NCBI GenBank assembly: GCA_004555335.1
Contig: SFII01000022.1
Coordinates: 1 to 14,751, forward strand
Source: Coriobacteriaceae bacterium
Lineage (GTDB): Bacteria > Actinomycetota > Coriobacteriia > Coriobacteriales > Eggerthellaceae
Direction of reading: 5' to 3'
Length of the DNA: 14,751 bases
Shown here: in pieces, positions 1-13,183 of the stretch
How the letters are laid out: each line of letters begins with the position of its first letter
Position numbering within the stretch: the stretch's first letter is position 1
The notes under the pieces: model-generated
What the model saw: the letters and a program-made list of their open reading frames with translations, nothing else
Told to the model about the DNA's origin: nothing
Database searches by the model: none
Position numbers and translations under genes: made by a program

Positions 1-135
1 CAGGCGATACGTATAGCTTTCCTCTCCCGCGTCCCTGCGCGCGGCAATCGTGGATGCCAGCGCCTCCATCGTCGCCCCGATCTGGCTTGCAGGAGGATTC
101 TGCCCTTCGGGCACGTAGGTCTTCTCGCTCATCAT
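1..135 (-). CDS. hisE: Phosphoribosyl-ATP diphosphatase HisE, N-terminal part (runs off the left edge)
   Basis: Only the first 45 codons are in the window. The reading begins MMSEKTYVPEGQNPP and continues with a helix containing IGATMEALASTIAARRDA, then EESYTYRL. This resembles the N-terminus of HisE, where a helix with a TIAxR pattern is followed by an acidic-SYT stretch. The catalytic MazG-like acidic residues would lie beyond the edge, so they cannot be checked. HisE converts phosphoribosyl-ATP to phosphoribosyl-AMP plus pyrophosphate, the second step of histidine synthesis, in the cytoplasm. Two ATG codons lie in tandem (first bases 135 and 132). The Shine-Dalgarno AGAGGA at 145-140 is 7 nt from the second and 4 nt from the first, so 132 may be the true start. 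The gene lies 69 nt after rpoC on the same strand, behind a terminator. Recognition rests on a short stretch; another MazG-fold protein is possible. Confidence 0.68.
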   Translation of the reverse strand, partial: MMSEKTYVPEGQNPPASQIGATMEALASTIAARRDAGEESYTYRL

Positions 136-149
136 CGTTTCCTCTTCGT

Positions 150-182
150 GAAGAAAAGCGGGGCGCCATTGCAACGCCCCGC
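150..182 (-). terminator. Intrinsic terminator after rpoC
   Basis: On the minus strand a perfect 8-bp stem, GCGGGGCG/CGCCCCGC, with a 9-nt loop is followed by TTTTCTTC. It starts about 22 nt after the rpoC stop and should end the rpoBC transcript. The T-run ends only a few bases before the Shine-Dalgarno of the next gene, hisE. Confidence 0.85.
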
Positions 183-204
183 CAAAAAACCGTTGTCGCG
201 ATTG

Positions 205-8174
<7,970 letters not shown>

Positions 8175-8229
8175 GGGCTCTTTCCTCCTTTAAGAAAATC
8201 CGTAAATCTGCGAAAAGTCGCAAGTTTCC

Positions 8230-8270
8230 ATAATACGCGCGAAAATGGCTCGACTCAAGAAAAATTTTTT
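8230..8270 (-). promoter_or_regulatory. rpoBC promoter with A/T-tract UP-like element
   Basis: On the minus strand, TTGAGT (8258-8253) and TATTAT (8235-8230) are separated by exactly 17 bp, a good sigma70-type promoter (4/6 and 5/6 matches). Immediately upstream of the -35 lies AAAAAATTTTT (8270-8260), the position and composition of a proximal UP element bound by alpha-CTD. The predicted start is near 8223, giving a leader of about 48 nt with AAAGGAGG before the GTG start. Confidence 0.75.
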
Positions 8271-8371
8271 CGAGCTGTGGAAATTCTCTGTGAATTCAGC
8301 CCTTTAGCTGGGCTTTCCGCAGGTCCCGGCAAGGCACGGAAACCCGCTTCGAAACCCTGATGAACGGGACG

Positions 8372-8380
8372 TGATATAGT
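8372..8380 (+). promoter_or_regulatory. Extended -10 promoter for the NYN ribonuclease gene
   Basis: TG-A-TATAGT is an extended -10 motif with a 5/6 hexamer. No recognisable -35 is present 17 bp upstream. It would give a leader of about 53 nt before the ATG at 8440. It is divergent from the rpoBC promoter, with about 135 bp between the two -10 elements. Confidence 0.45.
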
Positions 8381-8439
8381 TTTCAGACGCAAGATGCCAA
8401 GCAGGCGAAGGCTCGATTCGGAAAGGGAGGGGATCTGCC

Positions 8440-8979
8440 ATGGCCAAGCATCGTCCCAAGCTGCTGATCGTGGACGGATACAACGTCCTGCGATCGGGGG
8501 CCCGCTACCGCAGCATGAGGGAAAACCCCGACTGGACCGACGACGTGCTGAACAAGTCGCGCGAGGCCCTGCTCCGCGACGTCATCAGCTTCGCCGGGCG
8601 CGACTATGACGCGATCATCGTCTACGATGCGGGATACAACGACTATTCCGAAGGGAAGGTCAGCACCGTAGGCGGCGTGAGGATCATGTTCTCCCCCAAG
8701 GGCTCGAGCGCCGACAAGGTGATCGAGAAGCTGGCCCATAACGCCCGCGAGAAGGGCGTGGAAACCCTGGTGGTCACCAGCGATGCGACCATCCAGGACA
8801 CCGTCTTCGGCGGAGGCGTCGACCGCATGAGCTCGGACGGCTTCGGGTTGGAAGTGGAGATGGTCAACGACGACGCCCGCCACGAGACGGTTCCCAAGGC
8901 ATCGCGCAAAAGCACCGTGGCAAGCCGCATCAAGCCCGATGTGCTGGAAAAGCTGAAGGCCATGCGCGACGGGAAGTAG
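8440..8979 (+). CDS. NYN-domain ribonuclease, YacP/Rae1 type
   Basis: A 179-residue PIN-like NYN protein. It opens with LLIVDGYNVL, giving the catalytic-type D12 and the conserved N15. It continues with an IIVYDAGYND strand (D63), the SADKVIEKLA helix (D92) and VVTSDATIQ (S114, D115), which are the expected acidic positions of the fold. Bacillus Rae1 (YacP) is a ribosome-associated endonuclease that cuts mRNA in the A site during translation; that activity is a family inference here. The protein is slightly longer than Rae1, with a basic C-terminal tail after about residue 150. The start is supported by AGGGAGG 9 nt upstream. The gene lies between divergent rpoBC and convergent rlmB; rlmB is also its neighbour in Bacillus (from memory). 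A terminator follows. Confidence 0.88.
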   Translation: MAKHRPKLLIVDGYNVLRSGARYRSMRENPDWTDDVLNKSREALLRDVISFAGRDYDAIIVYDAGYNDYSEGKVSTVGGVRIMFSPKGSSADKVIEKLAHNAREKGVETLVVTSDATIQDTVFGGGVDRMSSDGFGLEVEMVNDDARHETVPKASRKSTVASRIKPDVLEKLKAMRDGK

Positions 8980-9025
8980 CCCTCCCCGCACGGCTCAAGG
9001 CAACCCGAGCCGAACGCGAATACCG

Positions 9026-9048
9026 AGAGCCCCGCTGGGGCTCTTTTC
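9026..9048 (+). terminator. Intrinsic terminator of the NYN ribonuclease gene
   Basis: AGAGCCCC-GCT-GGGGCTCT is a perfect 8-bp stem with a 3-nt loop, followed by TTT. It lies about 47 bp after the stop codon. Confidence 0.88.
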
Positions 9049-9126
9049 CTGTGCGCGGGAACGAAGGTGCCACGGCGTGCAACCGAGCGGCGAACGGAAA
9101 CGGATAACGCCCGATAAAACCCCGGG

Positions 9127-9160
9127 AAAGCGAAAGGGCTGCCGGCCAAGCCGGCAGCCC
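9127..9160 (-). terminator. Intrinsic terminator of rlmB
   Basis: A perfect 11-bp inverted repeat, GGGCTGCCGGC/GCCGGCAGCCC (9136-9160), has a 3-nt loop. On the minus strand it is followed by TTTCGCTTT, an interrupted T-run. It lies about 65 bp after the rlmB stop and faces the terminator of the convergent NYN gene. Confidence 0.75.
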
Positions 9161-9224
9161 GATGATTCCCTCTATCCCGCTTCCGGCACCGTGCCATGGG
9201 GTGCGGCATCGGGAAAAACGCAGC

Positions 9225-9971
9225 CTAGCGCCAGTTCTGGCGCAGCCACTCGTACATGCAAGCAGTCGCAGACTGCGCAACGTTCAAGGACGCGGTCTTG
9301 CCCACCTGGGGCAGGGAAATCAAGAAGTCGCACTTCTCCCAAGTCAGACGGGAAAGGCCCTCGCCCTCGTTGCCCATGACCAGGGCCATCTTGCCCTTCA
9401 TGTTGGACTGCCAGATGGGCTCGCGCGCATGCTCGCTGGCGCCTGCCACCCAGAAGCCCTCTTCCTTCAGGCGCTCCATGGTGCTTGCCAGGTTGGCCAC
9501 CTGGGCCACCTTGACGTTGGCGATGGCACCCGCGCTGCTCTTATAGGTGGCGGCGGTCACGCGTGCGCTGCGCTTGTTGGGGATGACCACGCCCGCTGCC
9601 CCCACCACTTCGGCGGAACGGACGATGGCGCCCAGGTTGCCCGCGTCGGTGATGTGGTCCAGGATCACGATCAGGGCTCGGCCGCTTTCTTCCGCCTGTT
9701 TGTTCGCGGCATCGATCAGCTCGCCCACACCCGCGTACTGGAAGGGCTTGGTCTGCGCCATGACGCCCTGGTGGCTGCCGCGTTCGGACTTCTTGTCCAG
9801 GTCGGCACGGCGGACGGTCTTCACGGGCAGTTCCCTGGACTTGGCCTTGCGCAGGATGTCCTGCACCAGGCCATCGCGCTGCAGGTTATCTGCGATCAGC
9901 ACGCACTCCAGGGGTACCCCGGTGCGCAGCGCTTCGATAACGGGTCGTTTCCCTTCGATGTATTCAGCCAT
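9225..9971 (-). CDS. rlmB: 23S rRNA (guanosine-2'-O)-methyltransferase RlmB (SpoU/TrmH family)
   Basis: A 248-residue SPOUT methyltransferase, the usual length. The N-terminal substrate-binding domain (about 1-75) begins with a YIEGKRPVIEAL motif. The SpoU catalytic domain carries motif 1, LDHITDAGNLGAIVRSA (104-120, with N112 and R118). Motif 2 is LVMGNEGEGLS (197-207) and motif 3 is SLNVAQSA (228-235), which together form the knotted SAM site. RlmB methylates the ribose of G2251 in the 23S rRNA P loop; the exact target is inferred from family membership, since paralogues such as TrmH look similar. The ATG at 9971 is the only good start in frame, but its Shine-Dalgarno is poor: GAGGG lies 15 nt upstream and only AGAGACGG is nearer. 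It is convergent with the NYN gene and divergent from the phosphodiesterase gene. Confidence 0.9.
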   Translation of the reverse strand: MAEYIEGKRPVIEALRTGVPLECVLIADNLQRDGLVQDILRKAKSRELPVKTVRRADLDKKSERGSHQGVMAQTKPFQYAGVGELIDAANKQAEESGRALIVILDHITDAGNLGAIVRSAEVVGAAGVVIPNKRSARVTAATYKSSAGAIANVKVAQVANLASTMERLKEEGFWVAGASEHAREPIWQSNMKGKMALVMGNEGEGLSRLTWEKCDFLISLPQVGKTASLNVAQSATACMYEWLRQNWR

Positions 9972-10176
9972 TAAGACCGTCTCTTTCCCTCGTGTTGCAG
10001 TATTCCGCTTTTACCGTTCGTAGCTCGTCTATGTTACCCGCTCAACATCCCCGGCGCCACTGCGAACGCGCTCGCACACGAAATCCCCCGCTGCAGGGGC
10101 CCTTGCCCTGGAAAGGAGCCGGATACGGGCCCCGATGCGGTAGAGTTGCCTTGGAAGCGACGAAGGAGGAGGCGCC
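9972..10176. other. Divergent intergenic region between rlmB and the phosphodiesterase gene
   Basis: These 205 bp must hold two divergent promoters, but no convincing -35/-10 pair was found. The best minus-strand candidate is a TTGAGC followed 17 bp later by a weak TACGAA. Several dyads are present: a TGCGA/TCGCA near-palindrome around 10060-10076, CCCC/GGGG arms around 10086-10099, and GGGGCCC (10096-10102) facing GGGCCCC (10129-10135). No coding potential is supported. Confidence 0.4.
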
Positions 10177-10653
10177 ATGCTCATCGGCTTGATCTCGGAT
10201 ATCCACGGCGAACTGCCCGAACAGGTGCATCAGGTTTTCGAAGGAGTCGACCGGATCCTGTGCGCTGGGGACTGCGAGGACCCGCGCGTGCTTTGGGAGC
10301 TGGAATCGATCGCCCCCACCATCGCGGTGCTGGGCAACTGCGACAGGTACATGGCCCACATGGTCAAGCTGCACGGGTCGGTTTCGCCCGAGCTGGGAGG
10401 CGTGAGGTTCTTCATGACCCACCGCCCCGCCGATATCGGCGTGCCCGCGAAAGACGTGCAGGTGGTGGTGTTCGGGCATACGCACATTCCCAAGGACCAG
10501 ATGCGCCAGGGAGTGCGCTATATCAACCCGGGGAGCGCGTGCTTCCCCCGCGCATGCCATAAGCCCAGCGTGGCGCTGATGCGCATCGAGGACGGCCAGG
10601 TCCGGGATGTGAGCTTCGTCGAGCTGGAGCAGGTGCGACGCTGCCGTTTCTAG
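10177..10653 (+). CDS. YfcE/MJ0936-type metallophosphoesterase (phosphodiesterase)
   Basis: A 158-residue cytoplasmic calcineurin-like phosphoesterase. It carries all the metal motifs: SDIHG (D8, H10), AGDC (D32), GNCD (N54), MTHRP (H82) and FGHTH (H101, H103), followed by YINPGS. Members of this family hydrolyse phosphodiester bonds with two metal ions, often Mn2+. The physiological substrate of YfcE-type proteins is not settled and cannot be read from sequence. One oddity is that the usual THGH segment reads THRP, so the first His is kept while Gly-His is replaced by Arg-Pro. The start is firm, because AAGGAGG lies 7 nt upstream. The protein is somewhat shorter than E. coli YfcE (about 184). 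It is divergent from rlmB and convergent with mtnA. Confidence 0.88.
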   Translation: MLIGLISDIHGELPEQVHQVFEGVDRILCAGDCEDPRVLWELESIAPTIAVLGNCDRYMAHMVKLHGSVSPELGGVRFFMTHRPADIGVPAKDVQVVVFGHTHIPKDQMRQGVRYINPGSACFPRACHKPSVALMRIEDGQVRDVSFVELEQVRRCRF

Positions 10654-10699
10654 CCCGCCCCTTCCCCACAGGCACTCCGGCGAACGGGGCTTAGGATAG

Positions 10700-10716
10700 C
10701 GGCACGGCCGGTGCCG
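10700..10716. terminator. Possible bidirectional hairpin between convergent genes
   Basis: CGGCAC-GGCCG-GTGCCG forms a 6-bp stem with a 5-nt loop in the gap between the phosphodiesterase gene and mtnA. There is no T-run on either side, so it is at best a weak terminator. Confidence 0.3.
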
Positions 10717-10765
10717 ATCAGAACAAACCGCAGCCCGGGACGCAAGGCGCGACGCCGAAAAACGC

Positions 10766-11842
10766 CTACCTGTCACGGACGGCTGCCAGGCTTTCCGTGA
10801 ACGGGGGCCTGCAGATGCCCTTCTCGGTCACGATGGCGGTGATGAGGTCGTTGTCGGTCACGTCGAAGCTGGGGTTGTAGCACGCAACGCCTTCGGGAGC
10901 GACCGGCTCGCTGAAGAACATCTGCTTGATTTCCTCCCCGCGGCGCAGCTCGATGGGGATGTCGTCGCCCGTTTTGCACGAGAAGTCCAAGGTGCTGGAA
11001 GGGCACATCACATAGAAGGGCACCCCGTAGCGCTTCGCGACGATGGCGAGGTTGCTCGTGCCGATCTTGTTGGCGGTATCGCCGTTGGCGGCAACGCGGT
11101 CGGCGCCCACGAAGCACGCCTGCACCCAGCCTTGCCTCATCACCGCGCTCGACATGCCGTCGCAGATGAGCGTCACGTCAACCCCCGCGCGATCGAGCTC
11201 GTAGGCGGTCAGGCGCGCGCCCTGCAACAGGGGCCTGGTCTCATCCGCGAACACCCGGAAACGCATCCCCCGTTCGGTCCCCAGCAAGATGGGGCCCAAG
11301 GCCGTGCCGTAGCAGCTGGTCGCCAAGGGACCCGCATTGCAGTGGGTGATAAGCCCCCAGCCGTCCTCGATAAGGCCCAGCCCCAGTTCAGCCATCGATT
11401 TGCACATGGCGGCATCTTCCTGCTGGATCGCATGGGCTTCGGCCAGCAGCGCGGCACGAACATCCCCGCAACGCGAACCCACGCAGCGGCGCGCAAGGCC
11501 CATCATGCGCTCAAGGGCCCAGGAGAGATTCACCGCCGTCGGGCGGCTCGAGGCCAGGTAGTCCGCCCGGTCCTGCAGGGCGTGCAGGTCCGCTTCGCCA
11601 AAGGCGCCATCCCGCCTTCCCTGCAGCATATTCCCCGCGATCACCGCGAGGGAAAAACCCGCGAACACGCCGATGGCCGGAGCCCCGCGCACCGCGAGGC
11701 GCGCGATGGCGTCATGGCATTCCTCGGGCGTAGAGAGCTCGATGAAGCGGAGCCTGCCCGGAAGCAGGGTCTGGTCGATGATGCGGACCGCCCGCCCATC
11801 CTGGGCGAGGCTGACGTTTTCGGGATGGAATTCCGTGGCCAT
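10766..11842 (-). CDS. mtnA: S-methyl-5-thioribose-1-phosphate isomerase
   Basis: A 358-residue eIF2B-fold enzyme that converts methylthioribose-1-phosphate to methylthioribulose-1-phosphate in methylthioadenosine salvage. Family motifs are present: VRGAPAIG (51-58), THCNAGPLA (166-174) with catalytic-type C168, ETRPLLQGARL (201-211), and GADRVAANGDTANKIGT (246-262) with D248. C168 and D248 match the Cys/Asp pair of Bacillus MtnA. The RGAPAIG motif and this pair favour MtnA over ribose-1,5-bisphosphate isomerase or eIF2B-like proteins. The start is ATG at 11842, with GAAAGG 6 nt upstream. No other salvage gene (mtnK, mtnB, mtnN) is in the window, so the pathway beyond this step is unknown. 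It follows usp on the same strand, but a strong terminator lies between them and ends 2 nt before its Shine-Dalgarno. Confidence 0.93.
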   Translation of the reverse strand: MATEFHPENVSLAQDGRAVRIIDQTLLPGRLRFIELSTPEECHDAIARLAVRGAPAIGVFAGFSLAVIAGNMLQGRRDGAFGEADLHALQDRADYLASSRPTAVNLSWALERMMGLARRCVGSRCGDVRAALLAEAHAIQQEDAAMCKSMAELGLGLIEDGWGLITHCNAGPLATSCYGTALGPILLGTERGMRFRVFADETRPLLQGARLTAYELDRAGVDVTLICDGMSSAVMRQGWVQACFVGADRVAANGDTANKIGTSNLAIVAKRYGVPFYVMCPSSTLDFSCKTGDDIPIELRRGEEIKQMFFSEPVAPEGVACYNPSFDVTDNDLITAIVTEKGICRPPFTESLAAVRDR

Positions 11843-11855
11843 ACAGGACCTTTCG

Positions 11856-11891
11856 CAAAAAGCAACCGCCGCCCGAAAGGGGCGGCGGTTG
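11856..11891 (-). terminator. Strong intrinsic terminator between usp and mtnA
   Basis: On the minus strand, CAACCGCCGCCC-CTTTC-GGGCGGCGGTTG is a perfect 12-bp stem with a 5-nt loop, followed by CTTTTTGC. It starts about 21 nt after the usp stop. Its T-run ends two bases before GAAAGG, the mtnA ribosome binding site. Confidence 0.92.
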
Positions 11892-11912
11892 GAACCGATA
11901 TGGAAGCCCGTG

Positions 11913-12374
11913 CTACTTCACGATCAGGACGGGAAGCTTGACGGAGCGGGCAACCGCGTAGCTGACGCTGCCCATTGCGCCGCGGATAGCGGAAAGGCCG
12001 CGGCAGCCCATGACGATCAGATCGTAGTTGCCGGATTCGGCGAATTCGACGATCGCGGTGGTCGCCTTGCCGGCGGTAGCGCGGTACTGGACATTCTGGA
12101 AATCGCCCACGACTTCTGCTGCTTCCTCGATGAGGTTGGCCTTCAGGCTCGCATAGAACTCGCGCTGGATTTCCTGGACCTGATCCTCACCGATAGCCTG
12201 GACGCCTGCCATGCGGGCAGCGGAGACGAAGGTGAGATCGTCGAAGCTGGGAAGGTCGGAAACGGAAAGCAGGGTGACGGTACCGTCGACGGGCTTAGCC
12301 AGGTCGATGGCGGCCTTCACGGCTTCCTTCGCATGGTCGGAGTTGTCATAAGGAACCAGAATGGACTTGTACAT
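11913..12374 (-). CDS. Universal stress protein (UspA family)
   Basis: A 153-residue single-domain UspA protein with the alternating strand/helix fold. It begins MYKSILVPYDNSDHAKEAV, where D10 sits at the adenine-contact position of ATP-binding members. It ends VMGCRGLSAIRGAMGSVSYAVARSVKLPVLIVK. The phosphate-binding motif is usually G-x2-G-x9-G-S/T. Here it is G123-x2-G126-x8-G135-S136, one residue short, so ATP binding is probable but not certain. An in-frame ATG 13 codons upstream (12413) was rejected, because GAGGGGG at 12386-12380 serves the ATG at 12374 and the family begins here. Such proteins are cytoplasmic and modulate stress and growth arrest; the partner is unknown. It lies 49 nt after mntP on the same strand with no terminator between, so co-transcription is possible. 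Confidence 0.93.
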   Translation of the reverse strand: MYKSILVPYDNSDHAKEAVKAAIDLAKPVDGTVTLLSVSDLPSFDDLTFVSAARMAGVQAIGEDQVQEIQREFYASLKANLIEEAAEVVGDFQNVQYRATAGKATTAIVEFAESGNYDLIVMGCRGLSAIRGAMGSVSYAVARSVKLPVLIVK

Positions 12375-12396
12375 ATACGCCCCCTCAAATTGGCGG

Positions 12397-12423
12397 ATTA
12401 TCTGTGCGCCCACTTTACCACAA
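12397..12423 (-). promoter_or_regulatory. Possible usp promoter in the mntP-usp gap
   Basis: On the minus strand, TTGTGG (12423-12418) and GATAAT (12402-12397, 5/6 match) are 15 bp apart, shorter than ideal. This would give a very short leader (about 16 nt) just covering the Shine-Dalgarno. It is weak support for independent expression of usp. Confidence 0.3.
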
Positions 12424-12975
12424 TTAGAAAATCAAAGCCTTCAATCCAATCGCCACGAGCACCAAACCTCCCACCACTTGCGCCTTCTGCCCCAGCATGG
12501 AGCCCACCTTGCGGCCGACCAAGAGCATGAGGCAGCACAGCAGGAAGGTGCACAGCGTGATGATGCCCGCAGCCAGCAGGATGGGCGCATCCGAAGAGAC
12601 GAAGGTCACTCCCACGGCGAAGGCGTCGATGCTGGTCGCGATAGCCTGGAACACCAGAACAGACCAGGTCAGATCGGTTTTCCCGCTTTCTTCCCCCTCG
12701 TCTTCGTGGAAGCCGTCCCAGATCATCTTGCCGCCCACGAACCCCAGGATAACGAAGGCGATGATGCCCGCATATGCGTCCACGAAGGAGGCGACGAGCG
12801 ACCCGGCAAGACAGCCCAGAAGCGGCATGAGGCCCTGGAAGATGCCGAAGAGCACGGGCATCGAAAGGCTGCGCCCGCGCGAGAGCCCCGGATTCGCAAG
12901 CATATTGCATACCGTCACGCTCATGGCATCGGCGGACAGCGCGATGCCGATCAAGATGATCTCGATGATACCCAT
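12424..12975 (-). CDS. mntP: Manganese efflux pump MntP
   Basis: A 183-residue inner-membrane protein with six predicted hydrophobic segments arranged as two related halves (DUF204 repeats). It has the paired motifs ALSADAMSV (12-20, D16) and ATSIDAFAVG (113-122, D117). D16 and D117 correspond to the membrane Asp residues required in E. coli MntP. The loop HEDEGEESGKTD (90-101) between the halves is acidic and cytoplasmic-looking. The protein exports Mn2+ when it is in excess. A longer in-frame reading to 13206 was rejected: its first 77 codons are basic, Pro/Gly-rich and non-hydrophobic, whereas AAGGAGA (12989-12983) sits 7 nt before the ATG at 12975. It is transcribed from a shared divergent promoter region and precedes usp. 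Confidence 0.94.
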   Translation of the reverse strand: MGIIEIILIGIALSADAMSVTVCNMLANPGLSRGRSLSMPVLFGIFQGLMPLLGCLAGSLVASFVDAYAGIIAFVILGFVGGKMIWDGFHEDEGEESGKTDLTWSVLVFQAIATSIDAFAVGVTFVSSDAPILLAAGIITLCTFLLCCLMLLVGRKVGSMLGQKAQVVGGLVLVAIGLKALIF

Positions 12976-13111
12976 TTTCGATTCTCCTTCTCCCACCGCG
13001 CGCTGGACGCCCGACCCTCCGGAACGCTTCCCGGCCGGCATCGGCAAGCTGCCCTCCGGGCAAACACCCGCTGGGAACCGCCCCCGATGAAGCGTCCTGC
13101 CGTACGCGGCA
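12976..13111 (-). promoter_or_regulatory. Structured 5' leader of mntP, candidate cis-regulatory RNA
   Basis: From the predicted start near 13111, a leader of about 136 nt precedes mntP. On the RNA strand the first element is CTGCCG-CGTA-CGGCAG (13112-13097), a perfect 6-bp hairpin. Next, GGACGCTTCATCGG (13097-13084) can pair with CCGATG (13044-13039) and GAAGCGTTCC (13030-13021, one bulged base), enclosing further GC hairpins. The same GGACGC can instead pair with GCGTCC (13010-13005), nearer the ribosome binding site. The two pairings exclude each other. I do not see the GGGGAGUAG loop of the known yybP-ykoY Mn2+ riboswitch. Confidence 0.35.
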
Positions 13112-13116
13112 GAAGC

Positions 13117-13146
13117 GATTATAGGGCATGCGCCTCGCCTATAATC
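13117..13146. promoter_or_regulatory. Mirror-symmetric divergent promoter region of mntP and the MATE gene
   Basis: GATTATAGG (13117-13125) and CCTATAATC (13138-13146) form a perfect 9-bp inverted repeat with a 12-bp spacer. Each arm contains a perfect -10 hexamer reading outward across the other: TATAAT at 13140-13145 on plus (MATE gene) and at 13123-13118 on minus (mntP). Seventeen bp upstream of each -10 sits GATTAT, part of the opposite -10, which is a poor -35. Only one polymerase could occupy the site. The repeat could also be an operator. Confidence 0.6.
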
Positions 13147-13183
13147 CTTACCTGATGCAATCGGAGGGAAGGAGAAGGCATTC

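Noticed and set aside
8297..8316. Small hairpin AGCCC/GGGCT followed by TTT between rpoB and the NYN gene
   Set aside because: Short 5-bp stem, weak T-run, and no plus-strand gene upstream that it could terminate.
8383..8991. Minus-strand reading frame of 202 codons opposite the NYN gene
   Set aside because: Antisense shadow of a recognisable gene; no ribosome binding site or domain.
9162..9974. Plus-strand reading frame of 270 codons opposite rlmB
   Set aside because: Antisense shadow of rlmB, which has all SpoU motifs on the minus strand.
10042..10776. Minus-strand reading frame of 244 codons opposite the phosphodiesterase gene
   Set aside because: It is antisense to a clear metallophosphoesterase with all its motifs, and its own translation shows no domain.
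12375..12413. Extension of the universal stress protein by 13 codons
   Set aside because: The strong GAGGGGG Shine-Dalgarno lies inside this stretch and serves the ATG at 12374, where UspA proteins normally begin.
12976..13111. Canonical yybP-ykoY Mn2+ riboswitch upstream of mntP
   Set aside because: The conserved GGGGAGUAG-type loop sequence is not visible, so only an unassigned structured leader is reported.
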